Positions 46,878 through 56,908 of a stretch of 64,000 nt of DNA are shown here, in pieces. This stretch comes from Gnetum montanum. Its lineage: Eukaryota; Streptophyta; Gnetopsida; Gnetales; Gnetaceae. The stretch is from the NCBI GenBank assembly GCA_015680685.1, contig MNCI01003374.1, positions 62,001-126,000 on the forward strand, written 5' to 3'. Position 1 is the first letter of the stretch. Every line of letters starts with the position of its first letter. The notes under the pieces were generated by a model, which saw only the letters and a program-made list of their open reading frames with translations, was not told the DNA's origin and did not search any database. Both the position numbers and the translations under genes were made by a program.

Positions 46878-47153
46878 TTAGTTGGCTGGACTTTGTCACG
46901 GAAAATAAATAATTATTATCATAACATTGGGCCAGGAGATGAACTTTTCTATTAGAATTATTATGGTTATGTATTGGTTGGACTTTGTCCTGGAAAATAA
47001 ATAACTATCATTATGACATTGGGCAAAGAGATGAAAACTTTCATGGGAATTATTATGAGTATGTATTATTTGAACTTTGTCATGAATAATTATCATCATA
47101 ATGTTGGGCCAAGAGATGAACTTTTTCACTAGAATTATTATGTATATGTAATG
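46878..47153. repeat. Three tandem units of about 92 bp
   Basis: Each unit runs 'ttggctggactttgtc'...'aaataaataatta'...'cattgggccaagagatgaac'...'gaattattatg'...'atgta'. Units differ by 10-20% and the third is shortened. Confidence 0.82.
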
Positions 47154-48129
47154 GCTTGGCCAATTACCAACATAAAATTGAAGGCTAAATAATTGTCATG
47201 GCAAGAACTATTTGAGATTTACTTTGACTTTTTTCTTTCAACATGAAAATCAAGTCTCAATGAATGAACTCTTGGATTTTATTAATTTGAAAAAGAAAAA
47301 AATTTTCTTGGTAGGATAGAGCAAGCATGGTAGGATAGAATAGTGGAATTAGTGTGTAGGCAAGGCAGGGTTTATTAGAAGGGGCAAGATCTTAGAAGTA
47401 GCACACAATAATTAAATTTGGATTCTAGAAGAAGGCTTCTAGTCATCAAATCTATGCAAGAATGCAAACAACTACTTCAATTTCAAGACTTTGAAATGGG
47501 ATTTGGACAACAAAACCCTGAAATGATATAAGTTTTGAAAGCGAAATATGAAAGGAAAGTATTGAAGGCTACGATGTATGAGGAAATGATGGAAAAAATG
47601 AAGATTTGCCATTGAGTGTGGGGGAGATGTGTCAGAAGATCATTGCTTTGTAAACCAAGTTTGCTTCTCGGAAAGTTGGGACCAAAGTAAATTAAAATGA
47701 TGATCAGCTAAAAAAAATTATTGAAGAAAAAAATTGCATGAAAACAAAAATTGCTACATTGGAGACTATTATTGAAGTGGACCTAACAACGAACTGGCTT
47801 GATGCTTGTTGTACATGTTTAGCTCATTTGAGCTCAGTTCTATATTGTATGAACTCTAATGTGGTAGTCACATCGAACTTAGATTTCTGTGCTATGCACA
47901 TGGAGAATTCACATGATCTTGCTTTAGTTAACTTGCTGTGACATGGAATGTTTCAGACCACAAAATTTCAACAATTCAATGAAGTCAAAGAAAAATAGTT
48001 TATATGGTTAAGAGCACTAGTGGCGAGTAAATGCACCCCCATGAGCTATTGGGTGAACTTTGAAAATCTGTATGGCAAACTCATCATACTAGCTCATGTG
48101 GTAATTGAGAGCAAGTGAACTCTTCATGT

Positions 48130-48510
48130 GCGGGGGACATGAGAAAATTGGTGAAGAAGCTCACATGGATTTGGTGATATGCGGACTTTTTAATGAAGAA
48201 AAAGACAGAAATGAAAAAGCTTGTAACCTTTGTTTTGTTGGGATAGAAGAAAAAGAAAATGAAAACCTACTTTAAGAAATGATAACTGTGATAAATGATA
48301 TTATGCATATTGAGCTGCCTAAAATAAAGGATGCACTTTATTTTGGGCCTAACAATGATAAACTTAGGCACATTGTTGTGAAATTTCATGATACAGATGA
48401 TAGATCCAAAGTTTGGAAACATCATAGTTAGTTAAAGGATTATAAAATTTGGATTAATGCAGATCTCACCAAAAGGGAACTATGGAGAAAGTGAAAGAAG
48501 CAAGAGTAGA
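48130..48510 (+). pseudogene. LINE G ORF1 remnant
   Basis: Reads MDLVICGLFNEEK, then ACNLCFVGIEEKENENLL and, about 35 residues later, HIVVKFHDTDDRSKVWKHHS and YKIWINADLTKREL. The order 'N-x-x-x-x-G-I-E-E-K-E... VKF... R-x-x-V-x-K... LK... I-x-x-DLTK-RE' is the RRM/C-terminal-domain pattern of ORF1 proteins in many animal LINEs, which bind the element RNA. Plant L1 ORF1 normally has a different layout with a CCHC knuckle. Two stops interrupt it. Confidence 0.6.
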
Positions 48511-48639
48511 AGGTTTTGTAGCATTTTTAGACGTAAGAGGTAATGCAATAATTACCAAAATTAAATAGTCAAAAAACTCTACAAAGAAGATATAAAATAT
48601 CTTCATTGTGGATTTTTAAACATTGATGAATCAATAATG

Positions 48640-49340
48640 GATAAAGTGAAGGTGTTATATAATATACTGTTCTTTAATAAATTTAACATTATTGGTATCT
48701 TTGAAACATAGGAAATTGAAGACTCTCTAGAAATTCTTGTTCCAAATTTTTATATTTTATCTTTTCTTTACAAAAGAAATGTAGATCATGGAAGACCTTT
48801 TGGAGGTTTGGCTATTTTAATTTGAAATTCTCTTCATAAGCAAGCCCAAATAGAAAATGCAGATAAATATATTCAGTATGTTTGGCTAAAATATGACAAC
48901 AAAAATCTTTTTTCTTTTTAGCTTTTTGCTACTTTGCACATAGAAAAGCTACTATCTATGAACAAGAATGCTTATCACGGAATTTTCCCTTTCAATCCCT
49001 TAGCATGGATATTACTGCTTTTGCTCAAAGAGGAAAAATTTACATATGTAGTGACTTTAATGCTAGAATTAGTTCTGAGTAGATCCTTATTAATTACTAG
49101 AATCCTCAAGGCTTTTTAAAATATGAAAACAGGGTAGAATAGAATCAATGCTCTGAAGATAAACACTTTAATTGGAAGAGAACATGTGTTAAAATGGGGA
49201 CAATGGCTATATCTATTGATTCTAAATGACATCAATAAATATTCAAAATCACGTGGCTTTACTTTTGCAGGGCCACAAGGTAGCTCCAGTATTGATTTTG
49301 TTCTTTCTAGCCTTGACAATGTTATCAACATCAAATGTTT
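48640..49340 (+). pseudogene. LINE G endonuclease remnant
   Basis: Apurinic-endonuclease-like domain that would nick the target. I read FNIIGIFET-EIEDSLEILV, DHGRPFGGLAIL and NSLHKQAQ; then in another frame KIYICSDFNARIS, the GDFN motif, here SDFNARI. Catalytic SDH is not clearly seen. Frameshifted at least once near 48930. Confidence 0.6.
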
Positions 49341-50129
49341 TGAAGTAAATTAAAAAATAATTGAATCTTACGATCACCCTTTATACTTTATGTTATTAAT
49401 AGATATGCAACATATTAGATGTTTAGGAGGCAAAAGCATTTCAGAATAATTGCAAAAATGAGGAGGATTTCCAAAATAAAATCTAAAAGATTTGGAATCC
49501 AAGTGTGAGTCTTATAAAAACTCTAATTATAGCTATCCTAAATATTTATAAAGGTCAAAATATAAACAATCAACAATGGTTTGATGAAAAATGGAAGACA
49601 ACTAGAATTTTATTGAAGACCTATAAGTCACTAGAGACTACAAGTCATATAAAAATTCGATTTAAACTAAGAAGAGGGAATTTGTTGGATAGAGACATAA
49701 TATTTTATTAGAAATGATAAAGAAAGATCCTAACTATTTTTGTCATTTATTTTAAAGCAAACGAAGAACAAACTATGCTATCTTGCTCAAAGATATTGAA
49801 ATTTTTTATCAAGCTTTGTTTCATAGCAATGATAAAATAGAAGATTTTCAGAACAATGGTAATTGTTCATTTCTTTTGATGACATAATGCAGGGTATAAA
49901 AAAATTGATACCAAGAACAATTGCTAATATAAATAATTTAGATGAAGAAATGCTTAAATGGGCAAAGCTACTAGTATGGAATACTATCTGGAAGAAGTTA
50001 AATTTGCTTGTGCAAGTAGGGTTAGAAAAGGAATGGTGCATCAATGAAGCAGTTATGTTTTTTGAAAGGAGACAAAAAGATTTAAATATTTATAGCTTGA
50101 TTGTAATTAACAATATCTTTGCTAAGCTT

Positions 50130-50900
50130 TTGGGTACTATTCTAGAATCTATGCTTGGAAGATGGCCTGAAGAAAATCAAACGCATGCAATTTCCTGGCC
50201 AGGATTTAGGCAACATCATTCTACTATAAATTATCTTACCACTTGAAAATATCTTATGATAGATCAAAAGGTCCACACAAGAAAACTTTTATCTGCTTTG
50301 TAGATTTTTCTAAGGCCTATGATTCTATCATTTGAAGCAAGTTATGGAGGTGCTTGAAAAATTTAGAAGTTGCCAACATTGTTATCAGCTATCCAAAAAC
50401 TTTACAAAGAGGAATGCATTCAGTTTACAAATGGGTAAGAAAGAGTTTTATTTAATAGTTTTGTTGGTGTTAAACAGGATGTCCTCTTTCTCCTACTGAT
50501 TTGAGCTTTTTATTGAAAAATTTGAAGAGTGGACACATAAAATGCTAACTCCTTTTGCAATTTCAATTGGAAGCGGTCTTGTCACATTCTTTCTCTATGC
50601 TAATAGTGTTGCCTTAATTTCAAGTTCAATGAAAGGACTGCAACAAATGCCTAATCCTCTTAATGACTTTTGCTGACATTTAGGAATGAAAGTTAATGTC
50701 TAAAAAATAGAAATTGTGGTTTGTGGTATTCAAAATAAGCTGTACAATTTTACTATAGGACATGAATACGTGAACAAAAATTTTTCTTACAAATATCTTG
50801 GCCTAGAATGCTCTTGCAATCACAAATGGGATTAGTCCGTTATTCAAAGAGTTAGAAGTGGTACAGAATCCTTATTTTCTTTAAAAAGCAAATATAAGAA
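50130..50900 (+). pseudogene. LINE G reverse transcriptase remnant
   Basis: Blocks: PGFRQHHSTINYLTT, FICFVDFSKAYDSI, LWRCLKNLEV, GCPLSPT, FFLYANSVALIS (YADD box decayed to YANS, 50596-50607) and SYKYLGLECSCNHKWD. 'HST-x-x-x-L' and 'VDFSKAYDS' are the forms found in CR1/Jockey-like clades rather than plant L1 (which has 'KLDxxKAYD'). Multiple stops. Confidence 0.65.
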
Positions 50901-51556
50901 GGAATCTATTTCAGCTTGGGATATCCGAAAATAACTTTATCATGCCATTGGGTAACCTACTATTCTCTGTGGATGTGTTGTATTGTATGGGGTCCTACTA
51001 TATCAAATAAGTATTGGAAACAAATAGAACAAATATAAAACCTTTTATTACTCAATGAATTTAAAGTGAAAATATAGACACAATGCGATATTATGCTTTT
51101 TGAAGTAGAGAACATGCCATGAGAGGTTAAAGCTATTTGTTAGGTTATAGCCTACACATAATCTTTTTGCATCTTAATTGAACAGATATCCCAAAAAAGT
51201 GATGACAGAAGCCCATGATAAAAAATGGCTTCATGAGGGAGTTTTGTAGCTTAATAGATGGAATATTTAAGAGTACATTCTTTATTTTGATCCTAACCAA
51301 GTTCACAACTTGGTTAAAAAAGTAGTATATCAAAAACTTTGGGAAAATTTAGAAGGCAAAAAATAGTTCTATTTAAATAATATCAAGGGAGGCCTTAATT
51401 CAAGGGTAAACTATGTATCTTCTATTATTTCTCGTCAATTATGATGCACAATTAGTAGAGCATGAATGGGATCTCATCATCGGAGAGTTGAAACAAGTAG
51501 ATGACACAAAATTCCTTGTGAAGAATGAATATACCGATTGTGCATTATAAATAGCA

Positions 51557-51796
51557 TTGATGATGAATACCAAATTTTTCTGCCATGCATGCCAATTGTG
51601 CATTACAAATAACATTGAAGATGAATACCATATTTTCTTGCAATGTTATGCATTGGAGCACATTAGACATATATGGAATATTATAGTTGCAAATTTGGAT
51701 GACTTGTTCCAAATGTTACAAAGAATACTTGGTAATTTTCTTAATGATGTTTTCAAAACTCATAGCATGTATATTTCTATTGTTCAATATATTTAG
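51557..51796 (+). pseudogene. LINE G C-terminal Cys-His region
   Basis: FFCHACQLCITNNIEDEYHI, then FLQCYALEHIRHIW: a C-x2-C...E-x2-H-x4-C pattern at the end of the LINE polymerase, giving its 3' limit. Confidence 0.6.
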
Positions 51797-51879
51797 AGGC
51801 TCTATGGATGTAATAAAATCTTAGTTTCAATTTCATTTTTAATTTAATGCTAAGCTAGTAACAACCATTTACTCAGGTT

Positions 51880-52134
51880 TAATAATGTTTGTGTAGGGGT
51901 CCTTAGGAGTTGTGGCTTCTATGTGTATGTTTTGTATAGTCACTGCCTTGTTTTGTTTTGTGTTTGTTTTGGAGGCCTTCATGGCTCCCTAGTATATGGG
52001 TTCGTCTTTGTTTGGCATAGAATTGTTTCCGTATGGGTTAATGTTGGTGTTTGCTCCATTACTTAGGCATTTTTTCTCTTGGTAGCATGATGTACTATGT
52101 TGTGCTCTGTTGAATATTTCTAGTTTCTTAATTT
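51880..52134 (+). other. Possible LINE 3' untranslated remnant, target of J1
   Basis: T- and G-rich sequence ('tgccttgttttgttttgtgtttgttttgg') without ORF, similar in style to plant LINE 3' regions. LINE J1 inserted at its end. Confidence 0.3.
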
Positions 52135-52275
52135 TTTTTTCGAGAAAGAGGTTGGGATTATATTAAAGGAGCAAAAGTATGTTACAAAGATTACATGCGA
52201 TTACAAGCGGTGGGCCTCATGGAGAGGTCCAACCGAGAGGGGAGGGCCCCCGAACCACAGAAACCGCGAGCGAGA

Positions 52276-52416
52276 NNNNNNNNNNNNNNNNNNNNNNNNN
52301 NNNNNNNNNNNNNNNNNNNNNNNNNNNNNNNNNNNNNNNNNNNNNNNNNNNNNNNNNNNNNNNNNNNNNNNNNNNNNNNNNNNNNNNNNNNNNNNNNNNN
52401 NNNNNNNNNNNNNNNN
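52276..52416. other. Assembly gap (Ns) in LINE J1
   Basis: 141 undetermined bases, immediately C-terminal to the HPD motif of the J-like segment. Confidence 0.99.
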
Positions 52417-52900
52417 TTCCTGCGAAAACCCGGCATCAGGGTGGTACCGCGCAGAGGTCCGGTGGATGTGCCGCCTGAGCTCTGCCCAGGAGCTCTCGCA
52501 GCTAATGCCCAGAACAAAGTATGGGCATCGCCCCTCCCGTAGCCATTGCCGGGCATTATGCCCGTGGGTGCGGTCAAGCTGTTTCTGCTGCTGGGCCTCC
52601 TCCGCCTGGAGCCGCTCCTGCTCCGCCCGTTCCTCCAGCTCGTGCTGTCTCTGGGCCTTCACCTCTTGCGTTAGTTCCTCCCGAACCTGGGCCCTGATTT
52701 CGTCGATGAGGCGGGCCCGGGCAGCCTCAGCAAGGAGCTCCTGTTGCCTGACCCGCTCCTGCTCGCGCTCGGTGACTTGGGCCTCAAAGTTGGCCCGGGC
52801 CTGCGCGATGGCCTCGTTCCACTTGGCCTCCCACTCTTCCCGCACCTCGTCCGCCGCTCATTGCGTAGCCTGCTGACGCTCCTCCTCCCAGTTCCTCCGG
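52417..52900 (-). pseudogene. LINE J1 coiled coil plus DnaJ-like segment
   Basis: From 52900 down, an uninterrupted frame (after one TGA near 52860) reads EEWEAKWNEAIAQARANFEA and continues with about 100 Glu/Gln/Arg/Ala-rich residues, a strong coiled coil. Next comes CPYFVLGISCESSWAELRR, about nine residues, then ARYHPDAGFSQE before the N gap. Compare the J-domain pattern Y-x-VLG-(I/V)-x4-(S/T)-x2-E-(I/L)-(R/K)-(R/K)-A-Y...YHPD; the HPD codons are 52435-52443. J-domains stimulate Hsp70 ATPase. The relative J2 keeps the same order, so this is an element component, not a chance fusion. Helix III would lie in the gap. Confidence 0.75.
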
Positions 52901-53034
52901 TCAGATGTCTCCGGCGGGGGGAAAACGAGCGCTCGGGGGAGCGCCGTGTCCATGTGGTCTTCTGCCCCCACGGAACCTGGGAACCCCAGCTGGGCCAATT
53001 ACTCCCCAATCCAGGCACCGCCTCAGCCAGCGGC

Positions 53035-53800
53035 CTAGCCAAGGGGGAGCACCACGAGCTGCCCCCCCACAGGGGGGGGGGGGGGGGGGGGGCAGCCCCC
53101 CACCCCCCGCCAGAGCGCCAAAATCAGACCAGAGTGCCGGTCGCGCCGTTTGAGCCTGAGCGTCTCTTTAAAGAAGCGGGGGAGGTTGACGGGGGTACCC
53201 AACCTGAGGCAACGCAGGAAGGCAAAGTGAAGGCCCTGCAGCTTGGAAGCGTTGCCAGACTGGACGAAGTAGCGCTCAATCAAATCAGTTCCCCTGGCCC
53301 ATAAGCACGGCAAAGAGGACTTGGGGACTTGCCGACTCTGGGTCTGAGGGACGGGCCCATCAAAAAACAGCTCTGCGTCCTCTAGCCCTCGGGTAGAGGG
53401 CAAGAGGATTTCCCCAGCGATTGGGGCCCCCAGACAGCTGGCAATCAAGGATTCGGCGACCCAAATTTCGCGCCCAGGAAAAAGGGTACGGTCGTTGACC
53501 CAGTTGGAGAAAAACGCATCATCTGCCAGATCAGGGTCCCCCACCAGCCGCTGTAGCGGCTCTGACCAGCCGCACTGGGTCACCAATCGCCAAAGCACCT
53601 CGTCAACCTGGAACGCGGCGCAGTCCGGTTCAAAAGTGGGCGCCTTTCCCATGGTAACCTCGATTTCTTTCCACGCTGCGACAGCCTGGGAGACCAAACG
53701 CGGCAGAGGGGGGCACTGCTGCTGTTGAAAAACGGCGTTGTTTGGTGCCTTCCACACTACCCATAAAAGTAGCATGGCTAGGGAGTCGCCCGTGAGGCGT
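53035..53800 (-). pseudogene. LINE J1 post-zinc-finger region
   Basis: Open frame reading LAMLLLWVVWKAPNNAVFQQ (usual end of a LINE polymerase), then about 190 residues: WVNDRTLFPGREIWVAESLI, SCLGAPIAGEILLPSTRG and HFAFLRCLRLGTPVNLPRFF. J2 matches at 60891-61030 (HFTFLCCMQLGKPPNLPKFF). 'PGREIWVAESLIASCLG' and 'VNLP' recall the accessory ORF of element A (SYSVQAIIEPLG, FLVNLP) and the accessory gene of D, which may point to a shared domain. It ends in a run of about 20 G (near 53072-53091), after which the frame shifts. Confidence 0.6.
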
Positions 53801-55640
53801 CTCGGGGGGGCATAGTCGCCGCGTGCCACGTGGCGCGCATGCAGGGGCACTCCGCCGCGAAGTGCTGCGTTGTTTCCTCCTCGGCGCCGCATGTAGGACA
53901 CGTCGCGGAACTTAGGATCCCACGCCGATGCAGTAGGGCCCGTATTGGCAACGCATCGTTTTTCAGGAGCCACAGGAAAAATTTAATTTTTTCGGGCAGG
54001 CATCCCTGCCATATCTGCCGCCAGCCGTCCATCCGAGGGTACTTGNCAAGGTCTGCATTGTGTGAGCATGCCGGTAGAGCCCCTGCCATGGCCTCGAATC
54101 TTGCGCACCCGAAACCCAAGGCAGATATTTGGTCTTCATGATTCGGATCCAAGGGATCGGTTCTACCTGGGGGCGCGAAAATCGGAGTAGTAACCGTTGT
54201 TGCCCGATCATCAGCTCGTCTTCGAAGGAGGTAACACCCAAGCCCCCAGCACTGCGGGGGCGCATGACCTGTTCCCAGCAGACTAGATGAATTCTGCGCC
54301 CCCCCCTTGCCCCCCTTCCAAATGAAGGTACGGACGAGAGAATTAACCGCAGAAATGATCGCATTCGGAGGCGTGGCCATGGTCGCCACAAACCTCGCGA
54401 TTGCCGTGAGGATTCCAGTGGCCACCAACAAGCGCCCTTTGCGACTGAGGAATCTAGTCGCCCAATGGCTCATTCTTCTCTCGATTTTTCCGAGCAGCGG
54501 GCCCCACACCGTAGTCCGTCCCCATCTGAAAAGGGGGATACCTAGATATGTGTCGTTGTACGTGCCTGGCAGGATATTCAGGATGTGTATCGCCCGGTTC
54601 TTAACCTCAGCATCCGCATTGAAGAAGTGGGCGGAGGATTTGGTTCGATTGATTTCCAGTCCCACCTCGGCCGCGAGACGAGACAAGGCAACGTTAATGC
54701 ACCGTGCCTGTGGGACCGTTGCTCTACTAAGCAACATCGTGTCGTCCGCATAGTGTTCGGTTCGGCATGCCACTCCGGCAATGTCTAGATCGTCCACCCC
54801 CGAGGTGCTGCAGTATTGCTGCATTAAGTCCATGGCGATGATGAAAAGGAGGGGTGAGAGCAGGTCCCCTTGCCTCAACCCCCGCCCAGGGGAGGAGAGG
54901 CCCCATAAACGCCCCCCCACATCAAAGGAGAAACCTGCTGAGGACTGCATGTGGATGCATAAGCGGATGAACTGCAAATCAAACCCTTTCTGTAACATGA
55001 TGGACTGCAAGGCCTCCCAGCTGAGTGTGTCATAAGCCTTGGTGATGTCAAGTTTGAGGCAAAGCCCAGGAAAGCTCGTATTCCGAAGCGAATGAAACAC
55101 CTCCTGCATGAGGAGGATTGGGTCCTGAATTGCCCGTCCTTGCATGAACCCCGCCTGGTTGGTCCCCACCAGCTTGGGCATGACCGGCATAAGCCGATTC
55201 ACTAGCAGCTTGGAGAAGATCCTGATAAGGACATTGCAGACCCCAATGGGGCGGAAATGCTCCGGGCGGTGTGCGTCCGATTGCTTTGGGATGCAGACAA
55301 TGCGGGAGCAGTTGAGTTCCCTTCGAACTTGTCTCCTGGCCAACATAAGATTGAACGCATCTAGAATATTGGGCCCCACAATATCTATGAAAGTTTTAAA
55401 AAACTCAAGGCTCCAACCGTCAGGACCTGGCGCTTTGCCACCAGGCATGCTAGTGATCGTGGCTGTGAGCTCCGACCATGAGAAGGGGGCCAACAGTCGG
55501 ACGTTGTCGTGCTCGCTCAGCACATGCTGCACGGGAACCAAGATGGGCATGGTGGGGCGCCTGGCCCAAATCCCGCGCCAGTATTGCATCAGCTCGTGCG
55601 CAATCTGTTGTGGATCATCAGTAGTTTCGCCGGCCTAATT
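53800..55640 (-). pseudogene. LINE J1 reverse transcriptase and zf-RVT
   Basis: Target-primed reverse transcriptase. Blocks in one frame: GGKAPGPDGWSLEFFKTF, FRPIGVCNVLIRIFSKLL, NQAGFMQGRAIQDPILL, CLKLDITKAYDTL, GLRQGDLLSPLLFIIAMDL, HYADDTMLL (catalytic DD, 54741-54752) and YLGIPLF. Near 54300 (a C-run) the frame shifts and returns near 54046 (an N). The finger then reads FFLWLLKNDALPIRALL and CPTCGAEEETTQHFAAECP. Most similar in style to plant L1 polymerases. Only a few changes prevent a continuous protein; some may be assembly errors. Confidence 0.85.
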
Positions 55641-56749
55641 GCGGAGGCAACGGGGTTGATAGTCCCCCCGGGTTTTGGCCATAGCGAAGAAGAATCTGGT
55701 CTGTCGGTCCCCCTCCCTAATCCACCGGACTCGGGAACGTTGTCACCAGTACGTCTCCTCTTCGAGGTCAAGGGATTGGAGTTGCCGCAACGTGTGCAGC
55801 TCCTCCACGTGTAAATCCTCACCTGCTTCCTGTCGGGCCTGGATCTGGCCAAGCTGGGCACGGAGCTTCCGTATGCCAGTTCGGAAGGAGAACTTTACCT
55901 CCACAGGGAGGGCCCTGATGGCCCACTTCATCCGAAGCAAGGCACCTTTGAGGAAATCCCGTGGGTCCCCCCGGCCGGGTCGGTAGTTAGCCCAAATCTC
56001 CTCCACCATCGGCCTCAGCCATAGCTTGGCTAACCAGGCAACCTCGAAGCGGAAGGGATGAGGGGCCCTAGGCTTATCCGGCCCAATTAGGCAGGTCAGC
56101 GAACGATGATCGGAAGCCACCCTTTCCTGGCCCACCACACGGATGGAGGAGTGGAGCAGGAGATCAGCGCTAACCCAAACCCGATCAATCCGGGTGAGAA
56201 CCCGGTCCGGTCCCTTCCTCCGATTACTTCACGTGAAGCGGCAGTTCTCAATAGGCAAGTCCACGAGGGAGAAGGTGGCCAGGAAAGCCTGGAATTCCGC
56301 AGCCCCCTGCGGCGGGCGGGCACCCCCTCGGACTTCTCCCAAGGGTGAAGGCGCTGGTTGAAGTCCCCAACCACCAGCCACGACCGATGGTCGGGGACCA
56401 GCGTCGTCACCCGGTTCAGTTCGCGCAGCCGCTCCCCCCACTGCTAGGCGCCATAGAAATTAGTCAACCAGATCCCGTGCACAGGGACCTGAACAGTGAT
56501 GGCCCACTGCGATGCATCAAGGAGGTGCATGACACAGCGGGCAAGAATGGCGAGTCCGCCGGCCCGACCCCAGCAGGGGTGCGTGTAGGTAGTCCAGCCC
56601 TCCCACTGGAGGAAGTGCGACTCCGTGGGCTGTAGTTTGGTTTCCTGGAGACAAACAATGTCACAGTCTTCATCTCGGATAATTCTGCGCAGGGTGTTTC
56701 TTTTGTAGGGGGTACCCTGTCCCCTGCAGTTCCAGCTGAACACCTTCAT
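55640..56749 (-). pseudogene. LINE J1 endonuclease
   Basis: Starts MKVFSWNCRGQGTPYKRNT (56749), then VCLQETKLQPTE and GGLAILARCV. It continues in other frames with WLVVGDFNQRLHPWEKSEG (GDFN, near 56370) and VASDHRSLTCLI (catalytic SDH, near 56100). This is the complete motif series of an APE-type endonuclease that nicks target DNA to prime reverse transcription. At least two frameshifts (near 56440 and 56130). Confidence 0.83.
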
Positions 56750-56908
56750 GTATGACCAGAGGTGCGGCGTTGGTAGACCTCCCGCAAGGTCTGTTGCTGC
56801 CCCAAGTCGATATCGCGCTGGGTTTGTTTGTTTCTGGTACTGGTCTCGGTTGGTCGGCCCGGGCGGTTTTCGCCGGCTCGCACCACTGGGCTGCACCCTG
56901 GTTAATTT

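Larger units (their letters stand above)
44765..46912. pseudogene. Unrecognised transposon-like reading frames
   Basis: On the minus strand 45465-45064 is an open frame of 133 codons (MGKFSQTKKGSQVLSL, later QVELLGQPCDHHKGARG), basic and Gln/Ser-rich, like the C-terminal part of a plant LINE ORF1 or similar, though no domain is recognised. The plus strand is also fairly open, and its frame continues from 45535 to 46625 without shift if the foreign block 45536-46578 is removed. I give no function. Confidence 0.3.
47600..51820 (+). mobile_element. LINE G: non-L1-like LINE, decayed
   Basis: Contains in order an ORF1, an endonuclease, a reverse transcriptase and a Cys-His end, all on the plus strand with stops and frameshifts. 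The ORF1 type and polymerase wording resemble LINEs I associate with animals (CR1/Jockey/RTE-like) more than plant L1 elements. Ends near an ATGTAATAAAATC at about 51815. Limits approximate; no target duplication identified. Confidence 0.65.
52135..56901 (-). mobile_element. LINE J1: GC-rich L1-like LINE with coiled-coil and J-domain C-terminus
   Basis: A 4.8-kb, 5'-truncated LINE on the minus strand. A poly(A) end is seen as T-run 52132-52140. A candidate 7-bp duplication TTAATTT occurs at 52128-52134 and 56902-56908, partly overlapping the T-run. Order: endonuclease, reverse transcriptase, zf-RVT, an accessory-like region, coiled coil, J-domain. ORF1 is absent, consistent with truncation. 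GC content is far higher than the AT-rich surroundings and CpGs are intact, so it is much younger than its neighbours. Frameshifts occur, several at homopolymers or Ns, so part of the damage may be sequencing error. Confidence 0.85.

Noticed and set aside
52417-52443. J-like segment as a captured host DnaJ exon in J1 only
   Set aside because: The same segment in the same place in J2 makes it part of the LINE family.
52466-56361. Many plus-strand ORFs across the GC-rich LINE (up to 186 codons)
   Set aside because: Shadows of the minus-strand LINE genes; GC-rich DNA has few stops in any frame.
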